Shown here piece after piece: positions 25,445 to 34,386 of a stretch of DNA of 64,000 bases (within the stretch, counting starts at the first letter, position 1; every line of letters begins with the position of its first letter). The stretch is taken from contig DATALQ010000049.1 in assembly GCA_036260935.1 (NCBI GenBank), positions 1 to 64,000 of the forward strand, written 5' to 3'. A program made the translations under genes and the position numbers. This stretch comes from JAEYOM01 sp036260935 (GTDB taxonomy: Bacteria > Bacillota > Clostridia > Acetivibrionales > DTU013). The notes under the pieces were generated by a model, which searched no databases, was not told the DNA's origin, and saw nothing but the letters and a program-made list of their open reading frames with translations.

Positions 25445-25730
25445 GCTTACACTCTCCTTTTTTGTTGGCATTTTTGCCATTGAGGAAAGTATAATCGGAA
25501 AAAATTAAGAAGTTTCAAAACAAATATAAAGAATTTCTAAAGTTTTTTGATTTGAGTTAATTTTATCGACGATGAGTAACATAATAATAATCACTATATA
25601 ATATATAATCAGGGCATCTGCCATTTCATAGATAGCAGTAATATTCCTGTGACCGGTTGCAGTTAAAAACCGTGTAATCCTGCAAAATGACAACTTTCGG
25701 GATTTCGGCCAGGAATAGAAAGGACATAAT

Positions 25731-27740
25731 ATGAAGCTGGTAAAATTTATGTTGGTGGCTTTTCTTCTGATGAGCCCAGTTTATACCGGTGATAAAGCCT
25801 ATGGAGATTCCGCTGCTCCTCTGGGAGATGAACAACCCCAAAACATCTATTATGTCGATTTTGAAAATGGTGCTGATACGAACGAAGGTATGGCAGAAGC
25901 AAATGCATGGAAACACGCGCCCGGAGATCCGGATGCCGAGTCAGTTCCGGCGGCAAAAATCCTGCAGTCCGGAGATGTAGTCCGGTTCAAAGGCGGGGTA
26001 ACGTACAGAGGCAGTATAAGGTTGAACGGCAGCGGTAGTGAAACGGGCGATATAACGTACAGCGGGAGCGGTTGGGGTGATAAACCGGCTGTATTTTCCG
26101 GCGCGGACCAATTGGATGTTGTATGGGAACGCTGCACATCGCCGGATCAGGTAAACGGCAATCCGAATTATGCGAAAATCTATTACGCGATACTGCCAGC
26201 TGAACAAAATTTCTTTGAGACCTTATACCAGGGCGATAGCCCTTTCTATTTTTCACAATATCCAAAACAGCCCGATCCATTTTCGTTTAACGATACCAAC
26301 CATTTCATTACCCGGAATCTTCCGGATGAAAGATATGCCGCGACATTGAACTCCGTCAGGGACAATGACTTCTTTACCCAGCCTTCCGGCTACTGGGATA
26401 ACGCTTATATTACCTTATGGGTATATCCCAATGTATGCGTTACCCGGAAGGTCACCGGATATGATCCTGCCAGCCATACCATCTCGTTTGAAGACATAAC
26501 GGGTAATACCTTGTACACCGATGTTCTCAAGTATTCAATGCTGAATAACGCTGCACTGATCGACAGTGTTGGGAAGTATTCGTATGATACGGCCTCCAAT
26601 ACGATATATATATGGCCGTATGATCCCGCTTTTACCGAACCGGTCAATGTGGCGAAAAGGGACCGTGCGTTTAATATAAACGGAAAATCCAATATAACCA
26701 TCGAAGGCTTCAATATTAAGGAGTTTATCGGACTGCCCGGCGGGTACCATCAGGGGGTTGCGGTGTTTAATCTGGACAGGGAAGCCAAAAATGTTACGGT
26801 CAAAAATAATAAAATATACAATATTCGCTCGATGGGAGGGTCAGGCGTCATAGACTTCAACTATGGCGACAACGTGAAGATACTGAACAATGAAATAAGG
26901 AATGTGCAAAGAGCCTCGGGCATAACAGTGATGCTGCAAAACAGCATTATAAGCGGAAATACCATCGACAAGACGGGCCGTTCAGGCATCCGTACACTTG
27001 GATCGGCTTCCTACCCGGGCCTTAATCTTCAGATAGTGGATAACAGGATCAAAAATATATTTGATATACATGGCAATGGCATCACCGTGTATGACAACAA
27101 TATAAACTGCCTGGTGGCGCGGAATATCGTAACGGAAGCGTCAAGACCGATGACCATGCATGGGTATCATACACCTGATACCAATCACAATATTATAATT
27201 TATAATAATTTATTCATAGCGCAAGGTGACGATGCTGTTGCCGCGTTGACGGACTGGGGTTCGCAGCTGAATAACGTGAAGATTCTGAATAATATACTGA
27301 TCAGCCCATATTCTGTGGCTCTTACACTGCATTATGACGCTGATAATGTAACAGTCAAAAACAATATAATAAAGGCTTTTGCCGTAACAAAGATAGGCAC
27401 CAAAAACCGAGCTGCCGATTGCAGAAGTCTACCCGGAAAGGGATGGGTCTTCTCCAATAACATCTATACTGCATTGTCCTGGATGCAAACCAAGGCGGTA
27501 TATAACTGGAAACTTGGCAGCGGTGAGTCTGGGAGCACGGAAAAAGCGCTGTTTAAAGCTCCGTCAAAAAAGGATTATTCCCCTGCAGCAAAAAGCCCCG
27601 CCATAAATGCCGGGGTGGATGTAACGCCGCTTATCGGCAAGTATTTCCCCGGTTTCGATCCAATGCTCGATTTGAACCTGGCTAAAAGAATAGTAGGGAA
27701 ATGCGATATAGGCTGCTACGAGATGCAGCCTATACGTTAG
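25731..27740 (+). CDS. Secreted right-handed parallel beta-helix protein
   Basis: A 669-aa exported protein with a signal peptide (about 1-25). The early segment IYYVDFENGADTNEG is typical of pectate-lyase-like or other polysaccharide-active beta-helix proteins. From about residue 310 onward there are repeated short strands (NVTVKNNKIYNI, NVKILNNEI, NIIIYNNLF, NVTVKNNII) that match PbH1 coils. It may bind or cleave an acidic polysaccharide; no catalytic residue set can be assigned by eye. GGAATAGAAAGGA precedes the ATG. It converges with the HD-GYP gene without an obvious terminator. Confidence 0.85.
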   Translation: MKLVKFMLVAFLLMSPVYTGDKAYGDSAAPLGDEQPQNIYYVDFENGADTNEGMAEANAWKHAPGDPDAESVPAAKILQSGDVVRFKGGVTYRGSIRLNGSGSETGDITYSGSGWGDKPAVFSGADQLDVVWERCTSPDQVNGNPNYAKIYYAILPAEQNFFETLYQGDSPFYFSQYPKQPDPFSFNDTNHFITRNLPDERYAATLNSVRDNDFFTQPSGYWDNAYITLWVYPNVCVTRKVTGYDPASHTISFEDITGNTLYTDVLKYSMLNNAALIDSVGKYSYDTASNTIYIWPYDPAFTEPVNVAKRDRAFNINGKSNITIEGFNIKEFIGLPGGYHQGVAVFNLDREAKNVTVKNNKIYNIRSMGGSGVIDFNYGDNVKILNNEIRNVQRASGITVMLQNSIISGNTIDKTGRSGIRTLGSASYPGLNLQIVDNRIKNIFDIHGNGITVYDNNINCLVARNIVTEASRPMTMHGYHTPDTNHNIIIYNNLFIAQGDDAVAALTDWGSQLNNVKILNNILISPYSVALTLHYDADNVTVKNNIIKAFAVTKIGTKNRAADCRSLPGKGWVFSNNIYTALSWMQTKAVYNWKLGSGESGSTEKALFKAPSKKDYSPAAKSPAINAGVDVTPLIGKYFPGFDPMLDLNLAKRIVGKCDIGCYEMQPIR

Positions 27741-27759
27741 ATAAAAAATTTATGACGGG

Positions 27760-28767
27760 CTAAACAACGAGAACATCCTTTATGAACAAGGTAAGTCTTT
27801 TGTTCAAGTCGACCTCGCCGATTACGCCGGCGATATTGTAGGTCCTGACAACCGGGCGCTGAGGGCTGCCGACATTCTGCCTCACCACTATCCCTTTCAG
27901 GCCGTTGCTTAAAAGAACGGTGCAGCCGTTTGGATAAAAGACTATAGCATCTCTGAATATTTCGACGATATCCGGATCGACGATACTTCCGGACAGCGCC
28001 AGTATCGCCTCATACGCCTGATGCGGCATCACTGGCTTATCGCTGATTTCGTAGCCGTGAAGTATATTGCTGTACAGGTCCGCTACCCTGATTACCCTCG
28101 AGTACTCCGATATGGCGGAGCCCTTAAGCTTCCTCGGATACCCGGAACCGTCGAAATTTTCGTGGTGTTCATAGCATACTATCGACGAATGCAGGTTAAT
28201 CCCCCTGCATTTTCTCATAAAGTCGAAACCCTTTTGCACATGCTCCGTATTTTCTTCGGCACAGTTATCCCTGCCGAAATCATGTATTACTGCTCCGGTA
28301 ACAAGGTCATATAGCTGATCGCTGTTGTAATTCATACAGTTTCCTATAAAGGCGGTCAGAATCGCAACATTTATTGAGTGCTCTATTATGTATTCATCAA
28401 TGGCGTCCGTCGATAGGATGCTTGCGCCCTTTTCCTTTGAATCTCTCACGAACTCTATGATATCTTTTGCCACATCCTTTACACGGAATTCGTCGATCCC
28501 CTTTTCAGCATGCAGACTTTCATATGTGGCTTTGATAACCTGCGCCGCGTTGTTTTTGGTTCTGATATCCAGGGGCTCAGTCAACTCGATATCATCGAAC
28601 CTGTCATCATCGATATAGACGGTATATAGCCTCATCGATTTAAGTTTGTTTATATATTTGTCAGTCAGGATAACGCCTGCATTCAGAAGGATACTGCCGC
28701 TTGAAGTATATATGGGTACGGCCAGTTTGTTTTCCGGAACCAGGGAATCAACACTTACCAGTCTCAT
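27760..28767 (-). CDS. HD-GYP domain protein (predicted cyclic-di-GMP phosphodiesterase)
   Basis: A 335-aa protein. Residues 1-80 form an N-terminal domain seen on many clostridial HD-GYP proteins (RLVSVDSLVPENKLA...). The HD-GYP domain follows with HDFGRDN in place of the usual HDIGK, then EHHENFDGSGYP with the GYP signature, and RVIRVADLYSNI. It probably degrades cyclic di-GMP. The Lys-to-Arg change beside the HD pair may or may not affect metal binding. A GEMM riboswitch and terminator lie upstream in the same orientation. Confidence 0.9.
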   Translation of the reverse strand: MRLVSVDSLVPENKLAVPIYTSSGSILLNAGVILTDKYINKLKSMRLYTVYIDDDRFDDIELTEPLDIRTKNNAAQVIKATYESLHAEKGIDEFRVKDVAKDIIEFVRDSKEKGASILSTDAIDEYIIEHSINVAILTAFIGNCMNYNSDQLYDLVTGAVIHDFGRDNCAEENTEHVQKGFDFMRKCRGINLHSSIVCYEHHENFDGSGYPRKLKGSAISEYSRVIRVADLYSNILHGYEISDKPVMPHQAYEAILALSGSIVDPDIVEIFRDAIVFYPNGCTVLLSNGLKGIVVRQNVGSPQRPVVRTYNIAGVIGEVDLNKRLTLFIKDVLVV

Positions 28768-28799
28768 TTCGCCACCTCAGAATCAATATAATGAATAAA

Positions 28800-28821
28800 G
28801 CACCCGCAGTTGACAGGTGCT
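28800..28821 (-). terminator. Riboswitch expression-platform terminator
   Basis: Read on the minus strand: AGCACC / GGGTGC followed by TTTATT, between the GEMM aptamer and the HD-GYP start codon. A weak T-tract suits a regulated terminator. Confidence 0.55.
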
Positions 28822-28860
28822 AAAATAATATTACAAGTTAATTAACTTGCTATAAATGTT

Positions 28861-28945
28861 TTGGCAACCTGGCAATCGTAGGAGCATGGCTCCTTTAGAC
28901 CCACGGCTTTGCGGCCCTATCTTTCGATAAGTGTGCTATTGTCAA
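28861..28945 (-). ncRNA. Cyclic-di-GMP-I (GEMM) riboswitch, possible variant
   Basis: On the minus strand the conserved elements appear in order: GCACAC, a stem capped by GAAA (TTATCGAAAGATA), CGCAAAGCC, GGGTCTA, a second stem GGAG/CTCC, and GCCAGGTTGCC. The match to clostridial GEMM-I aptamers is strong except for the first element, where GGCAAAC is expected. It sits upstream of an HD-GYP gene, as commonly seen for this riboswitch. About 180 bp between it and the PilZ gene hold no other gene. Confidence 0.82.
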
Positions 28946-29127
28946 CTCCGTTTATTTTATATTATTGATTGAAAAACTTCAATGAAGAATTTGGCAAATA
29001 GTATAATAGTCCTATGCAATAATAAGGTAACAGCGCTATTCAAGGAATACGGGGCTGTATGTTAAGATATATATGACGGGGATATTGCCTGGCGCCATTT
29101 GGTGGTGAAGGACTCGAGGTCTTAATT

Positions 29128-29724
29128 ATGAAAACGAATATAATGGTTATCGGCAATATAAAAGAAGAAGCTCAAAGGAGTATTCAGGACGCAGTCCAGG
29201 ATGCTGCCCAGGATGCAGGCCGGGAGATTGTGAATGAATCGCCTGTAAATGAGACGACGGTTGCTTTGAACGAACCTTCGAGGCATGAACCTGTCCTTTT
29301 GAAGGATTGGGGCAATGAGCACGCTGTCTTGAGCAGGCTGGACGGGAAAGTGCTTGCGGACAGAAGATTGTACGCCAGAGTCCTCTATATGCATAAAATA
29401 TGGTGCAGTACCCTGTTTGAAAGCCTGGATTCGGGGCCTACCCGGCTGATGGACCCGATGGAGTTTACGGTGGTAGATGTCTCAATGGGCGGGATCGGCA
29501 TCGTATGCGATTACGGGATACCGGTTGGAACAGTCCTTTCCTTCAAACTTCCGCTGGATAACATAATGTACGACGTGAAATGCGAAGTGGTCTACTGCTT
29601 CGAAAACAGTGATAGCTTCAGGGCAGGTTTGAAATTGGTGGAAAGGGACAAAAATTTCATCAGGCATCTGAAAATATTCGTGGCGAGGCTGACGCTGCAA
29701 AGCATGCTCGGCACGGGGGCTTGA
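29128..29724 (+). CDS. PilZ-domain cyclic-di-GMP receptor
   Basis: A 198-aa cytoplasmic protein. A helical, Gln/Asp/Ala-rich N-terminus (QDAVQDAAQDA) precedes a PilZ domain with both ligand motifs: RxxxR as RLYAR (about residues 91-95) and DxSxxG as DVSMGG (about 119-124). It probably binds cyclic di-GMP and transmits the signal to a partner such as a motility or secretion factor. It is divergent from the riboswitch-controlled HD-GYP gene. GAGGTC precedes the ATG. Confidence 0.88.
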   Translation: MKTNIMVIGNIKEEAQRSIQDAVQDAAQDAGREIVNESPVNETTVALNEPSRHEPVLLKDWGNEHAVLSRLDGKVLADRRLYARVLYMHKIWCSTLFESLDSGPTRLMDPMEFTVVDVSMGGIGIVCDYGIPVGTVLSFKLPLDNIMYDVKCEVVYCFENSDSFRAGLKLVERDKNFIRHLKIFVARLTLQSMLGTGA

Positions 29725-29795
29725 GCTGCTGTTTAAGTCTCGGATTGATGCTCCGCTGTCTCCGATGTTGTGCCGGAGGGATGATTTGCATATTT

Positions 29796-29832
29796 AAAGG
29801 CTTTCAGGGTGTATACCTTGAAAGCCTTTTAT
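29796..29832. terminator. Terminator between PilZ and dehydrogenase genes
   Basis: AAAGGCTTTCAGG and CCTTGAAAGCCTTTT with a 7-nt loop (one bulge). A-rich and T-rich flanks could let it serve both convergent genes. Confidence 0.85.
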
Positions 29833-29856
29833 AACTGCCGGGGAAAGTATATCCCG

Positions 29857-30819
29857 TTACTCGGCCTGTATCTTTACGTTTTCCGGTTTGCCGGCCATCC
29901 ATGCGGATATGTTGTTAAAAGTTATCTGGGCTCTCCTGAACATCGATTCCTTTGTGGCAAATGCGATATGCGGAGTGAGGATTGTATTTTTTGACGAAGT
30001 CAAAGGATGGTCGACGGGTATCGGAGGTTCCATTTCAAAAACATCGATTCCTGCGCCTGCTATCCGGCCTTCGTTCAAGGCTTCTGCAAGTGCGTTGTTG
30101 TCAACGACCGCTCCCCTGGCTGTGTTGATCAATATTGAAGAAGGCTTCATCAGTGCAAGCCTTTCTTTGCTTATGAGATTCTTTGTCTCATTGGTAAGCG
30201 GTATATGAAGCGATACTATATCACTCTGTTTCAACAGCTCGTCGAGAGGCAGGTACTCTATCCCCAAGGACTTGGCTTCTTCGTTTTGCGTCCTGCTGTA
30301 CCCGAGAACCTTGCAGCCGAACACTTTGGCGATCTCCGCCACACGCCTGCCAATGGCTCCCGTGCCTATAATGCCTATAGTCTTGCCGTGAAGCTCATTG
30401 CCGACGAGTCCGTCCTTTGTACTGCCTTCTCTCGTTCTCGCATTGCAGGGAATAACATTTCTCAGCGCCGAAAGCATGAGCCCGAAGGCAAGCTCGGCAA
30501 CCGCATCGGTGCAATAGCCCTGCGCGTTGCTGACAAGTATGTTCTTTTCCGTGCACGCGGCTTTGTCCACATGATCTACACCCGTGAAGGCCACGGAAAT
30601 CATTTTCAGGTCCGGCGCCGAATGGATAACCTTACCGCTGAGAGGCGAATTGGCGATAATAAAAACATTGGCACCCGCAGCACGGGAAATAACCTCTTCC
30701 TCGGTTTCGATCCTTTTACCGCAGAATACAAACTCATGCCCTTGATCTATAAAAGGCTTTGCCAGAGACATAACCGTATCTTCACTTACTCCGAGGGGTT
30801 CAAGCATTACGATTTTCAT
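29857..30819 (-). CDS. D-isomer-specific 2-hydroxyacid dehydrogenase
   Basis: An NAD(P)-dependent oxidoreductase of 320 aa. The nucleotide-binding motif GIIGTGAIGRRVAEI follows GLVGNELHGKT. The catalytic set is visible as NTARGAVVD (Arg), the Glu in DVFEMEP and the His in LTPHIAFAT. The start at 30819 is selected for GAAGGAG upstream. Substrate (phosphoglycerate-like, lactate or glyoxylate) cannot be decided from sequence alone; no serine-pathway gene is adjacent. Confidence 0.9.
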   Translation of the reverse strand: MKIVMLEPLGVSEDTVMSLAKPFIDQGHEFVFCGKRIETEEEVISRAAGANVFIIANSPLSGKVIHSAPDLKMISVAFTGVDHVDKAACTEKNILVSNAQGYCTDAVAELAFGLMLSALRNVIPCNARTREGSTKDGLVGNELHGKTIGIIGTGAIGRRVAEIAKVFGCKVLGYSRTQNEEAKSLGIEYLPLDELLKQSDIVSLHIPLTNETKNLISKERLALMKPSSILINTARGAVVDNNALAEALNEGRIAGAGIDVFEMEPPIPVDHPLTSSKNTILTPHIAFATKESMFRRAQITFNNISAWMAGKPENVKIQAE

Positions 30820-31040
30820 TTGATCTACTCCTTCATACATAACTTAATATTCCAACATAGAAATTTTATATTATTGATTTCCCGCAGTCAAATCAAACGT
30901 GCCTGAGATGAGGCTTGCGACGGTGTATGTACGGCTTGGGTGATAAAATATTACAGCATTGACCCTATTTGGCAGGGCATTGCTGAAACTGTACATCGCC
31001 ATGATTGCCAACGGATCAGCTGCCATGTTTTATTGAAAGA

Positions 31041-31089
31041 CTACCATAGGGGTAGACAGAAAATGAATAATTATGGTACACTATGGTAG
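31041..31089. promoter_or_regulatory. Inverted repeat just upstream of the 31102 gene
   Basis: CTACCATAG (31041-31049) and CTATGGTAG (31081-31089) are perfect 9-bp inverted copies. The second ends directly before the ribosome site AAGGTG, so it could be an operator or a leader hairpin. Confidence 0.4.
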
Positions 31090-31101
31090 GAAGGTGATTG
31101 G

Positions 31102-31305
31102 ATGGAAGCCAGCAAGATCGAATTCGCTGCAGGTATGCAGGTAATCATGATGAAGGACAGCCTTGGCAGGGATACAGAAATTTGCATAGGGCACAGGGAT
31201 ATCATGATCATACATAAGGCATTTGATGGCAGCGTTGAAAGCATGAGGCGCTATCCCAGGAACGAAACGAATGAATTGTCGAAATTGCTGGGAGACGACC
31301 TTTGA
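31102..31305 (+). CDS. Small conserved-type hypothetical protein (67 aa)
   Basis: A 67-residue soluble protein with no membrane segment or signal, ending in acidic residues (LLGDDL). GGAAGGTG precedes the ATG, and a clean terminator follows, which support a real monocistronic gene. I do not recognise a domain. Confidence 0.6.
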   Translation: MEASKIEFAAGMQVIMMKDSLGRDTEICIGHRDIMIIHKAFDGSVESMRRYPRNETNELSKLLGDDL

Positions 31306-31338
31306 TTTAATATATTGTAGCGAAATCTTGTTAAAAAT

Positions 31339-31368
31339 CGCTGGTGCTCGATTCGCCGGCGTTTTTTT
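31339..31368 (+). terminator. Terminator after the 67-aa gene
   Basis: CGCTGGTG / CGCCGGCG (two G-T pairs) with a 7-nt loop and a following run of seven Ts. Confidence 0.85.
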
Positions 31369-31455
31369 ATGGGCACAGCCGACCTGGCTGTCAGGAAGCC
31401 CCAGGATGTATACTTGCTGTGTTGCTATCGGAAAATAAGAACAAAGGAAATTAAA

Positions 31456-32079
31456 ATGTACAACTATATTATATTCGATGTGGACGGAACTCTGATAGAT
31501 ACGGAAAAAGCGGTGGAGGAGTCATACAGGAGCGCTATTTTCGAGGAAACCGGAAGGCGGCTGACAGCAGATGATATCTCCAAAGCGTATGGCATTCCTA
31601 CCGTACAGGCTTTTGAACGTCTAGGCGTCAGTAATGTTGAAAGAGCCTGCGAAATATATTATGACTGCCTGTTCAAGGCATTCAGGGAGGTAAAGCCTTT
31701 CGAAGGCGTTGGCGAAATGCTCGCGGAAGTAAAAAGGCTCGGGCTGGGGAGCGGCATAGTGACCTCAAGGAACAGGGGCGAGGTGGCAAACGATGCCAGC
31801 CTTCAGGGCCTGCTCAAATACATCGACCACGTTATCTGCGTCGAGGACACTCAAAAACACAAGCCTGATGCCGAGCCGGTCTTAAAGCTGCTTGAAATAG
31901 CCGGGCGGGACACGTCTGAAGCGGTTTACCTCGGTGATACCGTTTACGACTATATGTGCGCTAAAAACGCCGGGGTCGGCTTTGCGCTGGCAGCCTGGGG
32001 CGCCAGCCGGACGGAAGGCATCGATGCTGATTACGTGCTTGAAAAACCATGGGACATGATAACGAAGTGCATTGATTAA
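31456..32079 (+). CDS. HAD-superfamily phosphatase (phosphoglycolate phosphatase-like)
   Basis: A 207-aa HAD subfamily IA hydrolase. Motif I is DVDGTLIDT (nucleophile Asp8), motif II is TSRNRG, the motif III lysine is in KHKPDAEPV, and motif IV is LGDTVYDY. An alpha-helical cap lies between motifs I and II. The start at 31456 is favoured by AAAGGAAA upstream and the family N-terminus; the frame extends upstream without a ribosome site. The substrate is unspecified: phosphoglycolate, beta-phosphoglucose and others are possible. Confidence 0.88.
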   Translation: MYNYIIFDVDGTLIDTEKAVEESYRSAIFEETGRRLTADDISKAYGIPTVQAFERLGVSNVERACEIYYDCLFKAFREVKPFEGVGEMLAEVKRLGLGSGIVTSRNRGEVANDASLQGLLKYIDHVICVEDTQKHKPDAEPVLKLLEIAGRDTSEAVYLGDTVYDYMCAKNAGVGFALAAWGASRTEGIDADYVLEKPWDMITKCID

Positions 32080-32163
32080 CGGTCAACGGTATTTTTCTAT
32101 TTGATATTGTTTAAACAGATGGTAAAATAGCTTATATAGTTATTTCTAAAAAAGGGAACAAAT

Positions 32164-33270
32164 GTGGATAGTTTAGGGGTAAAACCATCGATAAATCTAT
32201 TTTGTGAGTTCAGGGACAAGGAATTGGAAGCGGGTTTTTCACTTCAGGAGATGAACAGATCCAAAAAATATCTGAGGCCTGTTATCATTCTGTTTGGAAT
32301 ACTCAACACGCTTTTTCTTATTCCGGATCATGCAGTGATCGGGAAGAATGAGCCTATCTACATGGTTATGGGAGCGAGAGCCGTTTTCCTGGCCATGATC
32401 GTATGCCTTTTTTTTCTCATTTCAAATTCGAAAAAACCGGGTATTATGGCTGCCTGGATAACAGCGGGCGAAGCTGCAGGCTTTGCTAATTTTATTTTAG
32501 TATTCTGGGAATACCCTGATCCGGACTTCTTGATTCAGGTATTGGGCTTGATAATCCTCATTCTTATTACTTATCTTATGCCGAATCGCTGGCTGCATAT
32601 GAACCTTGTCGCATTGGTCGGGAGCGTTTGCTTTTTTGCGGTGTCCGTATTCAAACTCCGCGGAAATCCGGAAGAGTTTTCGGCTGGGGCCGTATACACT
32701 GCGATAGTTATAGTAATAATCGGGTATTTTTCGTTCAGGATGAACTATTTCAACAGGGTGCAATTCCATATCAATAAAAAACTTGAAGTAATGTCGAGTA
32801 CGGACCCGCTGACAGGCCTTTTGAACAAGGCGAAGCTGTACGAAGAACTCCGGACGTGGATTATTTTTTCGAAACGGTACAGGACGCCTCTGGCGCTGGT
32901 ACTGTTTGATGTGGACGACTTTAAGAGAATCAATGACCAATTCGGCCACCTAACCGGCGATAAAGTCATTTCCAGCATAGCGGATATTGTTGCCGCAATG
33001 GTGAGGGTAACCGATAAGCTGGCGCGCTGGGGAGGCGACGAGTTTGTCATGCTGCTGCCGCATACTAACAGGCAGCAAGCGTTTGAGCTGGCGGAGCGGA
33101 TCAGGAAAAACATTTCGGTAAAGAATCTTGTCGCCGGTGAAACGATCACATGCAGTTTTGGTGTGGCAGTTTTGAACGGGAGCATGAAAGACATGGACAA
33201 TCTTATCAGTGCAGCAGATGAGGCTCTGTATAAGGCGAAGAGTACCGGAAAAAATGTTGTGATGTATTAA
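32164..33270 (+). CDS. Membrane-bound diguanylate cyclase (GGDEF)
   Basis: A 368-aa protein predicted to make cyclic di-GMP. About six membrane helices (residues about 38-200) are followed by a GGDEF domain starting STDPLTGLLNK. The active site is intact (RWGGDEFVML), and the inhibitory I-site RxxD (RVTD) sits five residues before it, so product feedback is likely. The GTG at 32164 has AAAAGGGAA upstream. It is the synthetic enzyme in a stretch that also has an HD-GYP protein, a PilZ receptor and a GEMM riboswitch. Confidence 0.92.
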   Translation: MDSLGVKPSINLFCEFRDKELEAGFSLQEMNRSKKYLRPVIILFGILNTLFLIPDHAVIGKNEPIYMVMGARAVFLAMIVCLFFLISNSKKPGIMAAWITAGEAAGFANFILVFWEYPDPDFLIQVLGLIILILITYLMPNRWLHMNLVALVGSVCFFAVSVFKLRGNPEEFSAGAVYTAIVIVIIGYFSFRMNYFNRVQFHINKKLEVMSSTDPLTGLLNKAKLYEELRTWIIFSKRYRTPLALVLFDVDDFKRINDQFGHLTGDKVISSIADIVAAMVRVTDKLARWGGDEFVMLLPHTNRQQAFELAERIRKNISVKNLVAGETITCSFGVAVLNGSMKDMDNLISAADEALYKAKSTGKNVVMY

Positions 33271-33293
33271 TTTAATATTTTGGAGGCGCGTTT

Positions 33294-34256
33294 ATGACAC
33301 AACCCTATGACATGAGTCTTGAGGAATTGAAAAAGTACAAGCCTGAACTAACAAGACAGCCGGATTTCGATGAATTCTGGTCGTCTACAAAAAAGGAACT
33401 TGCTGCCGTAAGGCCTGAATACAGGCTGCAGCCGTATGATTACCCGGCCAGAGGCGTCAAGGTGTTCAGGATCTCCTTTAAAGGGTTCAATAATGCAGAC
33501 ATCGACGGCTGGTTCGCCATACCGGAAGCACCGGGGAAATACCCGGGAATAGTGGCATACCACGGCTACAACTGGGCATTCGACGGCAATCTGCACGACA
33601 CGGTCAATATGGCGCTGCACGGGTATGGCGTGCTGCAGATGCTCGTTCGCGGGCAGCAGGGTATGAGCTCCGACAACGTCGTCACATATCACGGCAACAG
33701 CTCCGGCTGGATGACGAAGGGAATCCTTTCAAAGGAGCAGTATTATTACCGTGCGGTTTATATGGACAGTGTACGTGCGCTGGAGGTGCTGGCAAGCCTG
33801 GATAATGTCGACTCCAACAGGATAGGTGTTGCGGGTGGAAGCCAGGGCGGCGGTCTTTCGCTTGCATCAGCGGCGCTCTCGGACATACCGAAGGTAGCCG
33901 TAGCGTGCTACCCTTACCTGAGCAATTTCAACAGGGCTATAGATGTAGCCCCGCAGATGCCTTACGGAGAAATAAACGAGTTTTTTAGAAGAAATTCGGA
34001 TCCTGCCATAGAAGAGCAGTCTAAAAGGACGCTTTCATATTTCGATATCATGAACCATGCTCCGAACATCAAATGTCCGGTATTGCTGGCGTCGGGCCTG
34101 GTGGACGAGATAACTCCACCGTCGACAATATTTGCGGCATACAACCACATGAAATGCCCCAAGGATGTAGCCATATTCCGATATTTCGGGCATGAATACA
34201 TACCGGGGTTTGTTGAGAAGCAACTGAGCATGCTTATGAAATACCTGCAGTCATAG
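33294..34256 (+). CDS. Acetyl xylan esterase / cephalosporin-C deacetylase family esterase
   Basis: A 320-aa cytoplasmic alpha/beta hydrolase of carbohydrate esterase family 7. The N-terminus (MSLEELKKY) is typical. The catalytic triad is visible as Ser183 in GGSQGGG, Asp in SGLVDEITPP and His in FGHEYIPG, with the family RGQ motif (LVRGQQGM). It probably removes acetyl groups from short xylo-oligosaccharides. TTTTGGAGG precedes the ATG. It is 23 bp from the cyclase gene and may be co-transcribed. Confidence 0.92.
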   Translation: MTQPYDMSLEELKKYKPELTRQPDFDEFWSSTKKELAAVRPEYRLQPYDYPARGVKVFRISFKGFNNADIDGWFAIPEAPGKYPGIVAYHGYNWAFDGNLHDTVNMALHGYGVLQMLVRGQQGMSSDNVVTYHGNSSGWMTKGILSKEQYYYRAVYMDSVRALEVLASLDNVDSNRIGVAGGSQGGGLSLASAALSDIPKVAVACYPYLSNFNRAIDVAPQMPYGEINEFFRRNSDPAIEEQSKRTLSYFDIMNHAPNIKCPVLLASGLVDEITPPSTIFAAYNHMKCPKDVAIFRYFGHEYIPGFVEKQLSMLMKYLQS

Positions 34257-34287
34257 ACCTGGAACTGAAATGTAGAAATGCAGAAAT

Positions 34288-34361
34288 GTAAAACACAGGG
34301 GCGGCTTGTTTGTTCCACTTTGCTCGCAAAATGGAACAAACGAACCGTCCCTGCGTTTTAC
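34288..34361. repeat. REP-like long inverted repeat
   Basis: Two 30-nt arms (34288-34317 and 34332-34361) around a 14-nt loop. They contain the motif ACAGGGGCGG on one side and CCGTCCCTG on the other, with TTGTTTGTTCCA facing TGGAACAAACGAA. The GGGACGG core resembles dispersed palindromes associated with REP-type (Y1 transposase) elements in Clostridia. It sits between convergent genes and may also terminate transcription. Confidence 0.75.
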
Positions 34362-34386
34362 CTGTCGCTATGTTTCACCCTTTGTA

